Shown: positions 19,279 to 29,516, numbered from the stretch's first letter. The stretch: 64,000 nucleotides of DNA from Hydrogenophaga pseudoflava NBRC 102511 (GCF_001592285.1 NZ_BCWQ01000004.1:186001-250000); one strand, 5' to 3'. Translations and numbers: made by a program. The notes: generated by a model from the sequence alone, not told the origin.

Positions 19279-20271
19279 ATGACCCAGACCAGCCGCGCCG
19301 TGCGCATCCACGCCCATGGCGGCCCCGAACAGCTTGTTGTCGACACCGTCGAGGTCGGCGATCCCGGCCCGGGCGAGATCCGCATCCGCCACCACGCCAT
19401 CGGCCTGAACTTCATCGACGTCTACCAGCGCACCGGCCTCTACCCCAACCCCATGCCACTGGCACTGGGCATGGAAGGTGCGGGAGTGATCGAGGCGGTG
19501 GGCGAGGGCGTGACCCATCTCAAGGTCGGCGACCGCGCGGCCTACGCGGCGGGCAAGCCCGGCAGCTACTGCGATGTGCGCGTGATGCCGGCGATGAACG
19601 TCTGCCAGCTGCCCGACGGCATCTCGTTCGAAACCGGCGCGGCCATGATGCTCAAGGGCCTGACCGCCCAGTACCTGCTCAAGCGCTGCAAGCCGGTGGA
19701 AGGTCTGGAGAAGGGCGACTTCGTGCTGTTCCATGCCGCGGCCGGCGGCGTCGGTCTGATCGCCTGCCAGTGGGCCAAGGCCCTGGGCCTGCGCCTGATC
19801 GGCACGGCGGGGTCGGACGAGAAGTGTGCGCTGGCGCGCGAGCACGGCGCCGAGTTCACCATCAACTACCGCACCGAAGACTTCGCCGCGCGCGTGAAGG
19901 AGATCACCAGCGGCCAGGGTGTGAAGGTGGTCTACGACTCGGTCGGCAAGGACACCTTCGAGAAGTCGCTGGACTGCCTGCGGCCGTTCGGCCTGATGGT
20001 CAGCTTCGGCAACGCCAGCGGCCCGGTGGCGCCGTTCGCGCCGGGCATCCTGGGTCCCAAGGGCTCGATCTACGTCACGCGCCAAACTCTGTTCACCCAC
20101 ATCAGCAGCCGCGAGCGCACGCAGGCCATGGCCGACGACCTGTTCGACGTGGTGGGCAGCGGCGCGGTGAAGATCCGCATCGACCAGCGCTTCGCACTGA
20201 CCGATGTGAGGAAGGCGCACGAAAGCCTGGAAGCGCGCCAGACCACTGGGTGCACCGTGCTCCTGCCCTGA
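19279..20271 (+). CDS. NADPH:quinone oxidoreductase (zinc-free MDR family)
   Basis: 330 residues, typical for QorA-like medium-chain reductases. GroES-like N-terminal half with IGLNFIDVYQRTGLYP. Nucleotide-binding motif AAAGGVG at about 153-159, and the C-terminal LTDVRKAHESLEARQTTG end typical of the family. No zinc-ligand Cys/His cluster is seen. It likely reduces quinones or enones with NADPH in the cytoplasm. GGAG six bases upstream sets the ATG at 19279. A terminator follows at once. Confidence 0.93.
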   Translation: MTQTSRAVRIHAHGGPEQLVVDTVEVGDPGPGEIRIRHHAIGLNFIDVYQRTGLYPNPMPLALGMEGAGVIEAVGEGVTHLKVGDRAAYAAGKPGSYCDVRVMPAMNVCQLPDGISFETGAAMMLKGLTAQYLLKRCKPVEGLEKGDFVLFHAAAGGVGLIACQWAKALGLRLIGTAGSDEKCALAREHGAEFTINYRTEDFAARVKEITSGQGVKVVYDSVGKDTFEKSLDCLRPFGLMVSFGNASGPVAPFAPGILGPKGSIYVTRQTLFTHISSRERTQAMADDLFDVVGSGAVKIRIDQRFALTDVRKAHESLEARQTTGCTVLLP

Positions 20272-20283
20272 GCCAGAGAGCCA

Positions 20284-20321
20284 TAAAAAAAGCCCCGGAG
20301 CCAGCAGCCCCGGGGTTTTTT
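20284..20321. terminator. Bidirectional terminator
   Basis: A GC-rich stem (CCCCGG/CCGGGG) is flanked by seven A on the left and six T on the right. It can stop the oxidoreductase transcript going right and the barrel-protein transcript going left. Confidence 0.8.
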
Positions 20322-20341
20322 CAATGGTGAGCCGGCAACGG

Positions 20342-20881
20342 TCAGAACTTGAAGCCGACGCCGAAGGTGACGCCGTCGACCTTGGTCCCGCGGCGGTCCA
20401 GGTAGTTCATGTAGTCGGCGTTCAGCGAGAGCTGCGGCGTGAGGCTGAAGCTCGCGCCACCGCCATAGGCGAAGCCGGTGGTGCGGTTCGAGTCGCCGAC
20501 GCCGAACGCCGAGGTGCTCACCTTGGTGCTGGCCACGCCGGCCCGGCCGTACAGCTCCACGGTGTCGCCCAGCATCACCTTGGGTTTGACGAACGCCCCC
20601 AGCATGTTGTCGACCTCACCCGTGGCCCTGGCCGGCCCGATGCGCACCGAGTCGTCCTTCAGGCCGGTGGCGGCGTGGCCCTCGATGGCCAGGTGCGGCG
20701 CGAGTTCCACGCCCACGATGGCGCGGGCGGCGGTCGGCTTGACCTTGGCGTCGAAGCCCCGGCTGTCCTGCTTGAGGTTGAACTGGCTGTAGCCCACCTC
20801 GCCGTACACCCCCTGGGCCTGCGCGCCGAGGGCGAGCAGCGAAGCGGAGCCGATGAGCACTGTTTGCAGACGTCGTTTCAT
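20342..20881 (-). CDS. Small outer-membrane beta-barrel protein (copy 1)
   Basis: 179 residues. A signal peptide ending in GAQAQ (cut about 22/23) is followed by alternating strands with many Tyr/Gly. The C-terminus is aromatic (GVGFKF), as needed by the barrel assembly machinery. The size suits an eight-stranded barrel of the OmpA/OmpW-like 'outer membrane beta-barrel domain' group; function unknown. AGGAGG lies four bases before the ATG at 20881. It is clearly related to the next gene: shared blocks VYGEvGyS, LGAfvKPk, and DYMnY near the end. Confidence 0.8.
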   Translation of the reverse strand: MKRRLQTVLIGSASLLALGAQAQGVYGEVGYSQFNLKQDSRGFDAKVKPTAARAIVGVELAPHLAIEGHAATGLKDDSVRIGPARATGEVDNMLGAFVKPKVMLGDTVELYGRAGVASTKVSTSAFGVGDSNRTTGFAYGGGASFSLTPQLSLNADYMNYLDRRGTKVDGVTFGVGFKF

Positions 20882-21014
20882 GAAACCTCCTGGTTGTGAA
20901 GATCGCTGACCCGGACAGGCCAACGCCCAGTAGGAGGGACGCGCGGGACAGCGGGTTCCGGTGATTGGGACAACGCTGCGCAAACGAGGTAATGAAATGT
21001 AGGCCGTGGGCACA

Positions 21015-21040
21015 ACAAAAAAGGCCACCGGAAGGTGGCC
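21015..21040 (-). terminator. Terminator of barrel copy 2
   Basis: Perfect stem GGCCACC/GGTGGCC with loop GGAA (21023-21040). Read leftwards, a run of U follows (21015-21022). It lies 24 bases after the stop of the gene at 21064. Confidence 0.85.
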
Positions 21041-21063
21041 CTTGGACTCAAGGCGCGCTTGTT

Positions 21064-21696
21064 TCAGAAGGCCACGCCGGCGCCCAGCGTGAAGCCGGTG
21101 AGCTTCACGCCGCTGCCGCTGTAGTAGCTCATGTAGTCGGCGGCCACGCTGACCGGGCGGTTGCCGAAGGACTTCCAGGGCGTCACCGTCTTGAATCCCA
21201 GCCCGTAGGACAGGCCGGCGCCGCCGTCGGTGCCGGTGTAGCCGCCGACGCTGGTGCCGGCGTTGGCGATGCCCAGGCGGGCGAAGAACTCGGTCTCACC
21301 ACCGATGCGCAGCCGCGGCTTGGCGTAGGCGCCCAGCAGGGTGCCGGCGCTCACGCTGTAGGCGGTGCCCCAGGGCCCCACGGCATCGGCGCCACGCAGG
21401 CCCAGGCCCAGCATGGCTTCGGCGGCCAGGTTGGGGTGGTAGTCGTAGCCGGCGACAGCGCGCAGCATGATGGGCTTGGCCGAGATGCCGGCGCGGGCGA
21501 TCTTGTAGTGCAGAAAGCTCAGGCCGAGCTCTCCGTACACCTGTCCGTCCAGGCCTTGCGAGGCCAGACTTTTTTCCACATAGGCCTCGCCTTTGGCGGC
21601 GCCGGCACTGGCCTTCTTCTGAACGGTCTGCGCCGAGGCGGCGCAGGTCATCACAGCCATCGCGCCGAGCGCGATGAGCTTCTTCATCGTTTGCAT
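21064..21696 (-). CDS. Small outer-membrane beta-barrel protein (copy 2)
   Basis: 210 residues. Signal peptide about 1-25 ending ASAQ, then a charged, Ala-rich linker (about 26-50) absent from copy 1, then a barrel ending in AGVAF with a terminal Phe. Shared landmarks with copy 1 are VYGELGLS, LGAYAKPRL and DYMSYYSGSGVKL, so the pair arose by tandem duplication. GGGAG five bases upstream favours the first ATG (21696) over the second (three codons later). The leader is very T-rich. Each copy has its own terminator. Function unknown. Confidence 0.8.
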   Translation of the reverse strand: MQTMKKLIALGAMAVMTCAASAQTVQKKASAGAAKGEAYVEKSLASQGLDGQVYGELGLSFLHYKIARAGISAKPIMLRAVAGYDYHPNLAAEAMLGLGLRGADAVGPWGTAYSVSAGTLLGAYAKPRLRIGGETEFFARLGIANAGTSVGGYTGTDGGAGLSYGLGFKTVTPWKSFGNRPVSVAADYMSYYSGSGVKLTGFTLGAGVAF

Positions 21697-21762
21697 GGGA
21701 ACTCCCTGAAAAAACAAAAAAACGCTGGGTCGCCTTCTTCCGCTTGACGGGCGGCACACAAG

Positions 21763-21793
21763 AAAAAAGGAGCCCGTTGTCGGGCTCCTTTTC
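21763..21793 (-). terminator. Terminator of the aminotransferase gene
   Basis: Stem AGGAGCCCG/CGGGCTCCT with loop TTGT; A-rich on the left and T-rich on the right. Read leftwards it follows the aminotransferase stop at 21813 by about 20 bases and lies just upstream of the barrel copy 2 leader. Confidence 0.8.
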
Positions 21794-21812
21794 CTGGTGG
21801 AAAGCGGCGGGA

Positions 21813-22949
21813 TTATATCTTTGGACTTACCGTCTTCAGCGCATCCTGCAGGTGCGAGAGGGTGCCCGCCACGTCGTGCCACTTGTCCAGGCCGAACAGG
21901 CCGATGCGGAAGGTCTTGAAGTCGGCGCCTTCGTCGCACTGCAGCGGCACGCCGGCGGCGGTCTGCAGGCCGGCGGCGAGGAACTTCTTGCTGTTCTGGA
22001 CGTCCGGATCGCTGGTGTAGCTGACCACCACGCCGGGCGCCTGGAAGCTGGGCGCGGCCACGCTGGCAAAACCGTTCGACTCCAGCAGCGCACGCACCTC
22101 GCGGCCCAGAGCGACCTGTTCATCGCGCACCTTGGCAAAGCCGTAGGCCTCGGTCTCTTTCATGGTGTCGCGCAGGCGTTGCAGCGCATCGGTCGGCAGG
22201 GTGGTGTGGTACGCATGGCCGCCGCCTTCGTAGGTCTCCATGATCTGCAGCCACTTCTTCAGATCCATGGCGAAGGTCGTGCTCTGGGTGGTGTCGATGG
22301 CCTGTCGGGCGCGCTCGCTGAGCATCACCATGGCGCAGCAGGGCGAGCTGCTCCAGCCCTTCTGCGGTGCGGAGATCAGGATGTCGACGCCGGTGGTCTT
22401 CATGTCGACCCACATGGCGCCGGAGGCGATGCAGTCCAGCACGAACAGGCCGCCCACGGCGTGCACGGCCTCGGCCACCGCCTGCAGGTAGTCGTCGGGC
22501 AGCATCATGCCGGCGGCCGTCTCCACGTGCGGTGCGAACACCAGCGCCGGCTTCTCTTTGGCGATCGCTGCGGTCACCTCCTCGATCGGGCAGGGCGTCC
22601 AGGGCGACTGCGCACCGTCAGCGGTCTTGCGCGCCTTGAGCACGGTGTGGCTGGCGGGAATCGAGCCCATGTCGAAGATCTGCGTCCAGCGGTAGCTGAA
22701 CCAGCCGTTGCGGATCACCATGACGTGTTTTCCGTGCGCGAACTGGCGCGCGACGGACTCCATGCCGAAGGTGCCACTGCCGGGCACCAGCACCGCCGAG
22801 TGCGCGCCATAGACCTGCTTGAGCATGGCCGAGATGTCGGTCATCACACCCTGGAAGCGCCGCGACATGTGGTTGAGCGCGCGGTCGGTGTAGACCACCG
22901 AAAATTCCAGCAGTCCGTCGGGGTCGATGTGGGGCAGCAGTCCGGGCAT
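21813..22949 (-). CDS. Class V aminotransferase (alanine/serine-glyoxylate type)
   Basis: 378 residues, fold-type I PLP enzyme. The Schiff-base Lys is in ISAPQKGWSSSP; upstream are VLDCIASGA, with the cofactor Asp, and a GSGTFGMESVARQF phosphate-binding segment. Family members move the amino group of alanine or serine to glyoxylate; the donor is not predictable here. The ATG at 22949 (MPGLLPHIDPDG) has CGGAG eight bases upstream; the longer frame is unlikely. It ends in a clear terminator. Confidence 0.88.
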   Translation of the reverse strand: MPGLLPHIDPDGLLEFSVVYTDRALNHMSRRFQGVMTDISAMLKQVYGAHSAVLVPGSGTFGMESVARQFAHGKHVMVIRNGWFSYRWTQIFDMGSIPASHTVLKARKTADGAQSPWTPCPIEEVTAAIAKEKPALVFAPHVETAAGMMLPDDYLQAVAEAVHAVGGLFVLDCIASGAMWVDMKTTGVDILISAPQKGWSSSPCCAMVMLSERARQAIDTTQSTTFAMDLKKWLQIMETYEGGGHAYHTTLPTDALQRLRDTMKETEAYGFAKVRDEQVALGREVRALLESNGFASVAAPSFQAPGVVVSYTSDPDVQNSKKFLAAGLQTAAGVPLQCDEGADFKTFRIGLFGLDKWHDVAGTLSHLQDALKTVSPKI

Positions 22950-23015
22950 GAGGGTGTCTCCGTCAACAGGTGTGCCGGCCAGATTAGCACAGCACCCAGC
23001 ACTTTCATCGCAGGG

Positions 23016-23079
23016 CCGCCCCAAGATGAAAGTAGCCCCTTGGGGGCAGCGACCCGCGTGGCGGCGGAGCGTGGGGCGG
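23016..23079. repeat. Palindromic intergenic repeat (second type)
   Basis: Between the aminotransferase and the Na/Pi gene. Outer inverted arms CCGCCCCA (23016-23023) and TGGGGCGG (23072-23079) enclose the hairpin GCCCC-TT-GGGGGC and the segment GGCAGCGACCCGCGTGGCGG. Recalled as a common dispersed intergenic sequence in Comamonadaceae; a single copy is seen here. No protein is encoded. Confidence 0.6.
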
Positions 23080-23083
23080 ATGT

Positions 23084-24757
23084 TCAGTGCCGGCCGTGCG
23101 GTGTCTCCAGGCTCTGCAACCGGCTTTCGCGCAGGCGGCTGGGCGCCAGCGCGCCGGCCGAGTCGAGGATGGGATAGGCGATCGAACAGATGTGCGAGTT
23201 GATGCGCTTGAGGTCGCTGATCAGGTCAATGTGCAGCGAGCTGCTTTCCATGCTGGGGGCCGCGCGTTCGGTCAGGCGCTCAAGGTGGCTGCTGGCGTAT
23301 TCGCGCTCCATCTCGCGAAAGCGCACCTTTTCTTCCAGCAGGCGCTGCGCGTCCCGCACGTCGCCGTCAAGGAAGACGCTCATGCCCAGGCGCAGGTTGT
23401 CCAGCAGCCGCGCGTGCATCGCGCTGATCTCGGTCATGCCGGCTTCGGAGAACTCGCGGCCCTTGCGGATCTTCTTGTCCTCGATGTCCAGCAGCACGCG
23501 CTCGACGGTGTCGCCGATCTGCTCCATGTTGATGGTGAAGCTGATGATGTCGGTCCAGCGCCGGCCTTCCTTCTCGTTGAGCTGCTCGCGCGAGATCTTG
23601 GTCAGGTAGTACTTGATGGCCGAATACAGGTCGTCCACCGTGTCGTCCATCTTGCGCAGGTCCTGCGACAGCTGCAGGTCGTTGGTCCGGATGACCGTCA
23701 TCACGCCACGCAGCATGGTTTCCACCACATCGGCCTGGTGCAGGGCCTCGCGCGCCGCACACGAGATCGCCAGCGATGGCGTGGCCAGGGCGGAGGGGTC
23801 GAGGTGATTGGGGCGTTCGAGCGCGCTGCCGGCTTTCTGCAGCGGCAGCAGCTTCTCCACCCAGTGGGCCACGGTGCCGGTCAGGCCGATGAAGACCAGG
23901 CCGACCATCAGGTTGAAGCACAGGTGGAACAGCACGGTCTGCGCCGCCGGGTCCGGTACCCAGGGCGGCACCCAGCGCAGCCAGAACGGAATGAGCGCCG
24001 GCGCGATGGCCACGCCCATCAGCTTGAAAAGCAGGTTGCCCAGCGGCACCTGGCGCGTGGCGCGGTTGGCTTTGGCCGTGGTCAGCACCGCCAGCAGGCC
24101 GCTGCCCAGGTTGGCTCCCAGCACCAGGCCCAGCGCCACGTCGATGCCCACCACATTGATGGCCAGCGTCGCGGTCAGCAGCACCACGGCCAGGCTGGAG
24201 TACGACAGCACTGCCAGCGTGGCGCCGACCAGGATCTCCAGCATGCGGTCGCTGGTCAGCGATTCCAGCATCAGCTGCACCGCGGGGTTGGCGGTCAGCA
24301 CGTGCGTGGCCTGGCTCACCAGCTGCAGGGCCAGCAGCATCAGGCCCAGGCCGATCAGCACGCGCCCCACGTCACCGACCTGGGTGCCCTGGCGCAGGAT
24401 GAACAGCGTAACGCCCACAAAGATGAACAGCGGCGAGAGCCATGACAGGTCGAAGGAGAACACCACCGCCATCACGCTGGTGCCGATGTCGGCGCCCAGC
24501 ATCACGGCCAGGGCCGCGGGCAGGGTGATCAGGCCGCGGCCGACGAAGGACGCGGTGATGAGGGCGGTGGCGGTGCTGGACTGCACCAGGGCGGTGACGC
24601 CCAGTCCCGACAGCGCCGCGGTGAGGCGGTTGCCCATGCTGGCCGCCAGCACCTGGCGCAGCTTGCTGCCCAGCACGCGCAGCACGCCGGTGCGCACCAG
24701 GTGGGTCCCCCAGACCAGCAGCGCGATGGCGGCCAGCAGATTCAGCAGGTGTTTCAT
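23084..24757 (-). CDS. Na/Pi cotransporter family protein with PhoU-like tail
   Basis: 557 residues. The first 300 or so contain the two Na_Pi_cotrans repeats, each with the QSSTAT- or GANLGSG-type signature (QSSTATALITASFVG about 58-72; LGANLGSGLLAVL about 210), and around eight helices. The C-terminal 220 residues are helical and PhoU-like, with an IISFTINMEQIGDTVERVLLDIEDKKI-type region. Likely sodium-coupled phosphate (or other anion) uptake in the inner membrane, with the PhoU part sensing or regulating. It begins 33 bases downstream of lspA and may be the last gene of the ribF-ileS-lspA transcript. Confidence 0.88.
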   Translation of the reverse strand: MKHLLNLLAAIALLVWGTHLVRTGVLRVLGSKLRQVLAASMGNRLTAALSGLGVTALVQSSTATALITASFVGRGLITLPAALAVMLGADIGTSVMAVVFSFDLSWLSPLFIFVGVTLFILRQGTQVGDVGRVLIGLGLMLLALQLVSQATHVLTANPAVQLMLESLTSDRMLEILVGATLAVLSYSSLAVVLLTATLAINVVGIDVALGLVLGANLGSGLLAVLTTAKANRATRQVPLGNLLFKLMGVAIAPALIPFWLRWVPPWVPDPAAQTVLFHLCFNLMVGLVFIGLTGTVAHWVEKLLPLQKAGSALERPNHLDPSALATPSLAISCAAREALHQADVVETMLRGVMTVIRTNDLQLSQDLRKMDDTVDDLYSAIKYYLTKISREQLNEKEGRRWTDIISFTINMEQIGDTVERVLLDIEDKKIRKGREFSEAGMTEISAMHARLLDNLRLGMSVFLDGDVRDAQRLLEEKVRFREMEREYASSHLERLTERAAPSMESSSLHIDLISDLKRINSHICSIAYPILDSAGALAPSRLRESRLQSLETPHGRH

Positions 24758-24790
24758 GTCCGGGAAAACTATACCCGGAGTGCCATCGGT

Positions 24791-25297
24791 TTAACGGCTC
24801 TTCTTCACCCGCAGGATTTCGTCGAGGATCAGTGCGACCGCGCCGACAGTGATACCCGCATCGGCCAGGTTGAACGCCGGGAAATGGCCGCCGGGGAACA
24901 GGCCCGACAGGAAGGACCAGTGGAAATCCAACATGTCGACCACGTAGCCGTGCAGCACGCGATCCACCACGTTGCCGATGGCGCCGCCCAGGATGCAGGA
25001 CAGAGCGAAGGCGAACAGCTTCTGTCCGGGGTGAGAGCGCAACATCCACACAATGAATACGGCCGCCGCGATGCCGATGCCGGTGAACAGCCAGCGCTGC
25101 CAGCCGCCAGCGGACGCCAGGAACGAGAAGGCCGCGCCGGTGTTGTGCACCCGCACGATGTTGAAGAAGCTGGTGACGTAGGTGCTGTCGCCCAGCTGGT
25201 AGTAGCCCAGGATCAGGGTCTTGGTGAACTGGTCCAGCAGGAAGACAACAGCGGCCAGACCGAGCCATGGCCAGAGGCTTGCCTTGGTTTTGGCCAT
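24791..25297 (-). CDS. lspA: Lipoprotein signal peptidase (signal peptidase II)
   Basis: 168 residues, four transmembrane helices. The catalytic aspartates are D112 (IGNVVDRV) and D146 (FNLADAGI), with the conserved NTGAAFSFL segment at 52-60. It removes signal peptides from prolipoproteins at the inner membrane. Its ATG shares a base with the ileS stop (TGATG), the familiar ileS-lspA junction. Confidence 0.97.
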   Translation of the reverse strand: MAKTKASLWPWLGLAAVVFLLDQFTKTLILGYYQLGDSTYVTSFFNIVRVHNTGAAFSFLASAGGWQRWLFTGIGIAAAVFIVWMLRSHPGQKLFAFALSCILGGAIGNVVDRVLHGYVVDMLDFHWSFLSGLFPGGHFPAFNLADAGITVGAVALILDEILRVKKSR

Positions 25298-28200
25298 CAG
25301 GCGATGCTCCTCGTTTCACCAGTGCCGGTGCCGGCTGCTTCGGCCAGGTTGCCCACGCAGCGGCCGCACAGCGTGGGGTGCTCGGCGTGTGCGCCCACAT
25401 CGTCGGCGTAGTGCCAGCAGCGCTCGCATTTGGTGGCGGTGCTGGGGGTCACGGTCACCGCCAGTTCGGCGCCGTCCACCACGGTCACGGCCGAGGTGAT
25501 GGTCACGAACTTCAGGTCCGCGCCCAGCGCGCGCAGCAGGGCCGCATCGTCCGCACCGGCGGTGATGGTCAGCGTCGCCTGCAGCGACGCGCCCACCTTG
25601 CCTTCGGTGCGCAGGTCTTCGATCGCCTTGTTGGCCACGTCGCGGATCTCGCGGATGCGGGCCCACTTGGCCAGCAGCGCTTCGTTGGCTGAGGGCAGGG
25701 CGCTGAAGGTCTCGAAGAAGATCGAGCCCTGCGTCGAGTCCTTGGCGAGCACGGCCCAGGCTTCTTCGGCGGTGAAGCTGAGGATGGGCGCCATCCAGCG
25801 CAGCATGGCGTGCGTGATCTGGTGCAGGGCGGTCTGGGCCGAGCGGCGCGCCAGGCTCTTGGGGGCGGTGGTGTAGAGCCGGTCCTTGAGCACGTCGAGG
25901 TAGAACGCACCCAGGTCTTCCGAGCAATAGACCTGCAGCTTGGCGACCACGGGGTGGAACTCGTAGACGTCGAAGTGCTTCAGGATCTCGGCCTGCAGTT
26001 CGCTGGCGCGGGCCAGCGCGTAGCGGTCGATCTCCAGCATCTGGTCCAGCGGCACGGCGTCGGTGGTCGGGTCGAAATCGACCGTGTTGGCCATCAGGAA
26101 GCGCAGCGTGTTGCGGATGCGGCGGTACGCGTCCACCACGCGGGCCAGGATCTTGTCGTCGATGTTCAGGTCGCCAGAGTAGTCGGTCGCACCCACCCAC
26201 AGGCGCACGATCTCGGCCCCCAGCTTGGTGGTCACCGACTGCGGCTCCACCGTGTTGCCCAGCGACTTGCTCATCTTGCGGCCCTGGCCGTCGGTGGCGA
26301 AACCGTGGGTCAGCAGGCCACGATAGGGCGCGCGGTCGTAGATGGCGCAGCCCAGCAGCAGCGAGCTGTGGAACCAGCCGCGGTGCTGGTCGTGGCCTTC
26401 CAGGTACAGGTCGGCCTCGGGGCCTTGCGCGTGGCTGGCGCCGTTCGGGTAGGCCTTGGCGTGGCTGCCGCGCAGCACGTGCCAGAAGGTCGAGCCCGAG
26501 TCGAACCAGACTTCGAGGATGTCGGTGCTCTTGGTGTACTGCGGCGCATCGGCGCCCAGGATGTCCTCGGCCGTCACGCGGCTCCAGGCCTCGATACCGC
26601 CCTTCTCGACGATGTCGGCCGCCTGGTCGAGGATGGCCATGGTGTTGGGGTGCAGTTCGCCCGAATCCTTGTGCAGGAAGAAGGGCACCGGCACGCCCCA
26701 CGACCGCTGGCGCGAGATGCACCAGTCGGGCCGGTTGGCGATCATGTCGCGCAGGCGGGCCTTGCCATTCTCGGGGTAGAAGCTGGTGTGGTCGATCGCG
26801 TCCAGGGCCAGCTGGCGCAGGGTCTTGGGCGCCTTGTCCTTGGTGAACACGCCTTCGCCCTCGTCCATGCGCACGAACCACTGCGCGGCGGCGCGGTAGA
26901 TCACCGGCGTCTTGTGGCGCCAGCAGTGCGGGTAGCTGTGGGTGATGCCTTGCGTGGCCATCAGGCGGCCGTGCTCGCGCAGGGTCTCGATGATGACCGG
27001 GCAGGCCTTCCAGATGTGTTGACCGCCGAACAGCGGCAGTTCTTCTGCATAGACGCCGTTGCCCAGCACCGGGTTGAGGATCTGGTCGTAGCGCAGGCCG
27101 TGGGCCACGCAGCTGTTGAAGTCGTCCACACCGTAGGCGGGCGCGGAGTGCACGATGCCGGTGCCGTCGCCGTCGCTCACGTAATCGGCCAGGTACAGCG
27201 GCGAGAGGCGGCGGTAGCTGTATTCGTTGCCGCTGTCCGGCAGGTCGTGCAGCGGGTGACGGAACACCTGGCCGCGCAGGGCCTCGCCCTTGGCCGTGGC
27301 CAGCACGTTTCCGGTGAGGCCGAATCGCTCCAGGCACTTATCGACCAGGCTGGCGCCCAGCAGCAATACGCCCTTGGGCGTGTCGACCAGGGCGTACTCC
27401 AGCTCGGGGTGGGCGTTGAGCGCCTGGTTGGCCGGGATGGTCCAGGCGGTGGTGGTCCAGATGACGGCGAAGGCCTGCTTGCCGTCTGGCAGGGCGCTCA
27501 GGCCGAAGGCCTGGGCCAGGCCCGCCGCGTCGTTGGACTCGAAGGCCACGTCCAGCGTGTCGCTCTTCTTGTCGGCGTATTCGATCTCGAACTCGGCCAG
27601 CGAGCTGCCGCAGTCGAAGCACCAATACACGGGCTTGAGGCCGCGGTAGACGAAGCCGCGCTCGATCACGCGCTTGAAGGCACGGATCTGACCCGCTTCG
27701 TTGGCCGGGTCCATGGTGCGGTAGGGACGCTCCCAGTCGCCCAGCACGCCCAGGCGCTTGAAGTCCTCGCGCTGCTGGTTGATCTGCTCGGTGGCGTAGG
27801 CGCGGCTCTTGGCCTGCATGTCGTCGCGGCTGAGATTGCGGCCGTGCAGTTTCTCGATCGCGTTCTCGATCGGCAGGCCGTGGCAGTCCCAGCCGGGGAT
27901 GTACTGCGCGTCGAAGCCGGCCAGTTGGCGGCTCTTGACGATCATGTCCTTGAGCACCTTGTTCAGCGCGTGGCCGATGTGCAGCTTGCCGTTGGCGTAG
28001 GGCGGGCCGTCGTGCAGCACGAACAGCGGCGCGCCCTGGCGGGCGTCGCGCAGGCGTTTGTACAGGCCGCCGCTGTTCCAGTCGGCCACCCAGCCCGGCT
28101 CGCGCTTGGGCAGGTCGCCGCGCATCGGGAAGGGCGTGTCGGGCATGTTCAACGTGGCGCGGTAGGCGCCGCCGCTGGCGTTCTCGTTCTTTTCAGCCAT
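25297..28200 (-). CDS. ileS: Isoleucyl-tRNA synthetase
   Basis: 967 residues, class I synthetase. HIGH motif is HIGH at 74-77 and KMSKS is at about 640. The C-terminal zinc finger has its four Cys in CERCWHY and CGRCVGNL. A large editing domain lies between. It charges tRNA-Ile. The ATG at 28200 (MAEKNEN) matches family openings; the long open frame upstream is a GC artefact. It sits between ribF and lspA as in E. coli. Confidence 0.97.
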   Translation of the reverse strand: MAEKNENASGGAYRATLNMPDTPFPMRGDLPKREPGWVADWNSGGLYKRLRDARQGAPLFVLHDGPPYANGKLHIGHALNKVLKDMIVKSRQLAGFDAQYIPGWDCHGLPIENAIEKLHGRNLSRDDMQAKSRAYATEQINQQREDFKRLGVLGDWERPYRTMDPANEAGQIRAFKRVIERGFVYRGLKPVYWCFDCGSSLAEFEIEYADKKSDTLDVAFESNDAAGLAQAFGLSALPDGKQAFAVIWTTTAWTIPANQALNAHPELEYALVDTPKGVLLLGASLVDKCLERFGLTGNVLATAKGEALRGQVFRHPLHDLPDSGNEYSYRRLSPLYLADYVSDGDGTGIVHSAPAYGVDDFNSCVAHGLRYDQILNPVLGNGVYAEELPLFGGQHIWKACPVIIETLREHGRLMATQGITHSYPHCWRHKTPVIYRAAAQWFVRMDEGEGVFTKDKAPKTLRQLALDAIDHTSFYPENGKARLRDMIANRPDWCISRQRSWGVPVPFFLHKDSGELHPNTMAILDQAADIVEKGGIEAWSRVTAEDILGADAPQYTKSTDILEVWFDSGSTFWHVLRGSHAKAYPNGASHAQGPEADLYLEGHDQHRGWFHSSLLLGCAIYDRAPYRGLLTHGFATDGQGRKMSKSLGNTVEPQSVTTKLGAEIVRLWVGATDYSGDLNIDDKILARVVDAYRRIRNTLRFLMANTVDFDPTTDAVPLDQMLEIDRYALARASELQAEILKHFDVYEFHPVVAKLQVYCSEDLGAFYLDVLKDRLYTTAPKSLARRSAQTALHQITHAMLRWMAPILSFTAEEAWAVLAKDSTQGSIFFETFSALPSANEALLAKWARIREIRDVANKAIEDLRTEGKVGASLQATLTITAGADDAALLRALGADLKFVTITSAVTVVDGAELAVTVTPSTATKCERCWHYADDVGAHAEHPTLCGRCVGNLAEAAGTGTGETRSIA

Positions 28201-28309
28201 GGTGTTCGGCTTTCGGTGGGTGGGGCTTGCAGGCTCGGTGGGCGGCGCGGTGGCCGCAGGGGGTGGGGCAGGGCGCCCCGAGCCTGTGCAGGGGCGGCGA
28301 CCGGGGCGG

Positions 28310-29377
28310 TCAGCCTTGAATTCGGTCGCGCGTGGTCTGGCGGCGGGTCTGGGCGTGCAGCGAAGCAAAAAACGCGCGAGCGTCGTCGCAGTCGTTGGCA
28401 ATCCCTTGCGTCAGGGCGTCCAGGCTGTCGTACTTGAGCTCGTCGTGCAGTTTGTGCAGCAGTTCCACCCGGATGATTTTACCGTAGGCCTCTCCGCCGG
28501 GCAGGGTGGTCGAGAGCCCGGCTGGCCAGTCCAGGCAATGGGTTTCCAGCAGCACACGGCCGCCGTTGACGTCGTTCGGGTCCAGCGAGGGGCGCACGCC
28601 CAGATTGGCCACGCCCTCCAAGGGCTCCCCGGAGGGAGTGAGGCCGTGCACATGGACCGCGAAGATGCCGCTGGCAGCGGGCTTCCAGTGCGAGAAGCGC
28701 AGGTTCAGCGTGCGGAAGCCGTCGCTGCGCCCAGGGGCCGATTCGGCCAGCTGGCGGCCCAGCTTGCGCCCATGGACCACGTGGCCGCTGATGGCGTAGG
28801 GCCGGCCCAGCAGCGCGGCGGTGCGCTCCATGTCGCCGGCCGCCAGGGCCTCTCGCACCGCCGAACTGCTGACACGGGTGCCGTGCACCTCGTAGCTCTG
28901 CATGCGCGCCACATCGAAACCCATGGCCGAACCGGCGGCGTCGAGGAGGCGATAGTCACCGGCCCGCTGGGCGCCGAAACGGAAATCGTCGCCCACCAGC
29001 ACGTACTTGACCCCCAGCGCGCGCACCAGGATGTCCTCGATGAAGGCCTGTGGCGGCAGCGAAGCCAGGCGCTGGTTGAACGGCAGCACGACGCACTGGT
29101 CCACACCACAGCGTTCCAGCTCCTCGAGCTTGTCTCGCAGCGTGGCGATGCGGGCGGGCGCCAGCTCGGGTTTGCGGTGCACTGCGGCGAAGAAGTCGCG
29201 CGGGTGGGGCTCGAAGGTCATCGCGCAGGTGGGCACGCCCCGGTGGCGCGCCTCGTTCTGCAGCAGCGCCAGCATGGCTTGGTGGCCACGGTGCACGCCG
29301 TCGAAGTTGCCGATGGTGAGTGCGCAGCCCTGGGTCGCGGGCAGGGAGCGGTTCCAGAGGCCGCGGAGGATTTTCAT
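28310..29377 (-). CDS. ribF: Bifunctional riboflavin kinase/FAD synthetase
   Basis: 355 residues, slightly longer than usual because of a C-terminal tail. The FAD synthetase half opens with [11 protein letters not shown] (22-32, the nucleotidyltransferase HxGH-type site). The kinase half carries [17 protein letters not shown] and a [10 protein letters not shown] segment. It makes FMN and FAD from riboflavin. It starts the ribF-ileS-lspA series; 109 GC-rich gene-free bases separate it from ileS. Confidence 0.96.
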   Translation of the reverse strand: MKILRGLWNRSLPATQGCALTIGNFDGVHRGHQAMLALLQNEARHRGVPTCAMTFEPHPRDFFAAVHRKPELAPARIATLRDKLEELERCGVDQCVVLPFNQRLASLPPQAFIEDILVRALGVKYVLVGDDFRFGAQRAGDYRLLDAAGSAMGFDVARMQSYEVHGTRVSSSAVREALAAGDMERTAALLGRPYAISGHVVHGRKLGRQLAESAPGRSDGFRTLNLRFSHWKPAASGIFAVHVHGLTPSGEPLEGVANLGVRPSLDPNDVNGGRVLLETHCLDWPAGLSTTLPGGEAYGKIIRVELLHKLHDELKYDSLDALTQGIANDCDDARAFFASLHAQTRRQTTRDRIQG

Positions 29378-29516
29378 GAGGGATTGCGCGGGGTTCGCGA
29401 GGGCGTCACAAAAGCACGCTATATTGACACAGCCCCGCGGGCACCGGCCTGTGGGCGCACCAGCCGCAGGTGACGGTGCGGCTGGCCTCTTCAGTTTCCG
29501 TTGAAGGAGCCAGGTC

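Noticed and set aside
28201..28401. Extension of ileS to an earlier start
   Set aside because: The added residues are Arg/Pro-rich and unlike IleS; ATG 28200 gives the family opening.
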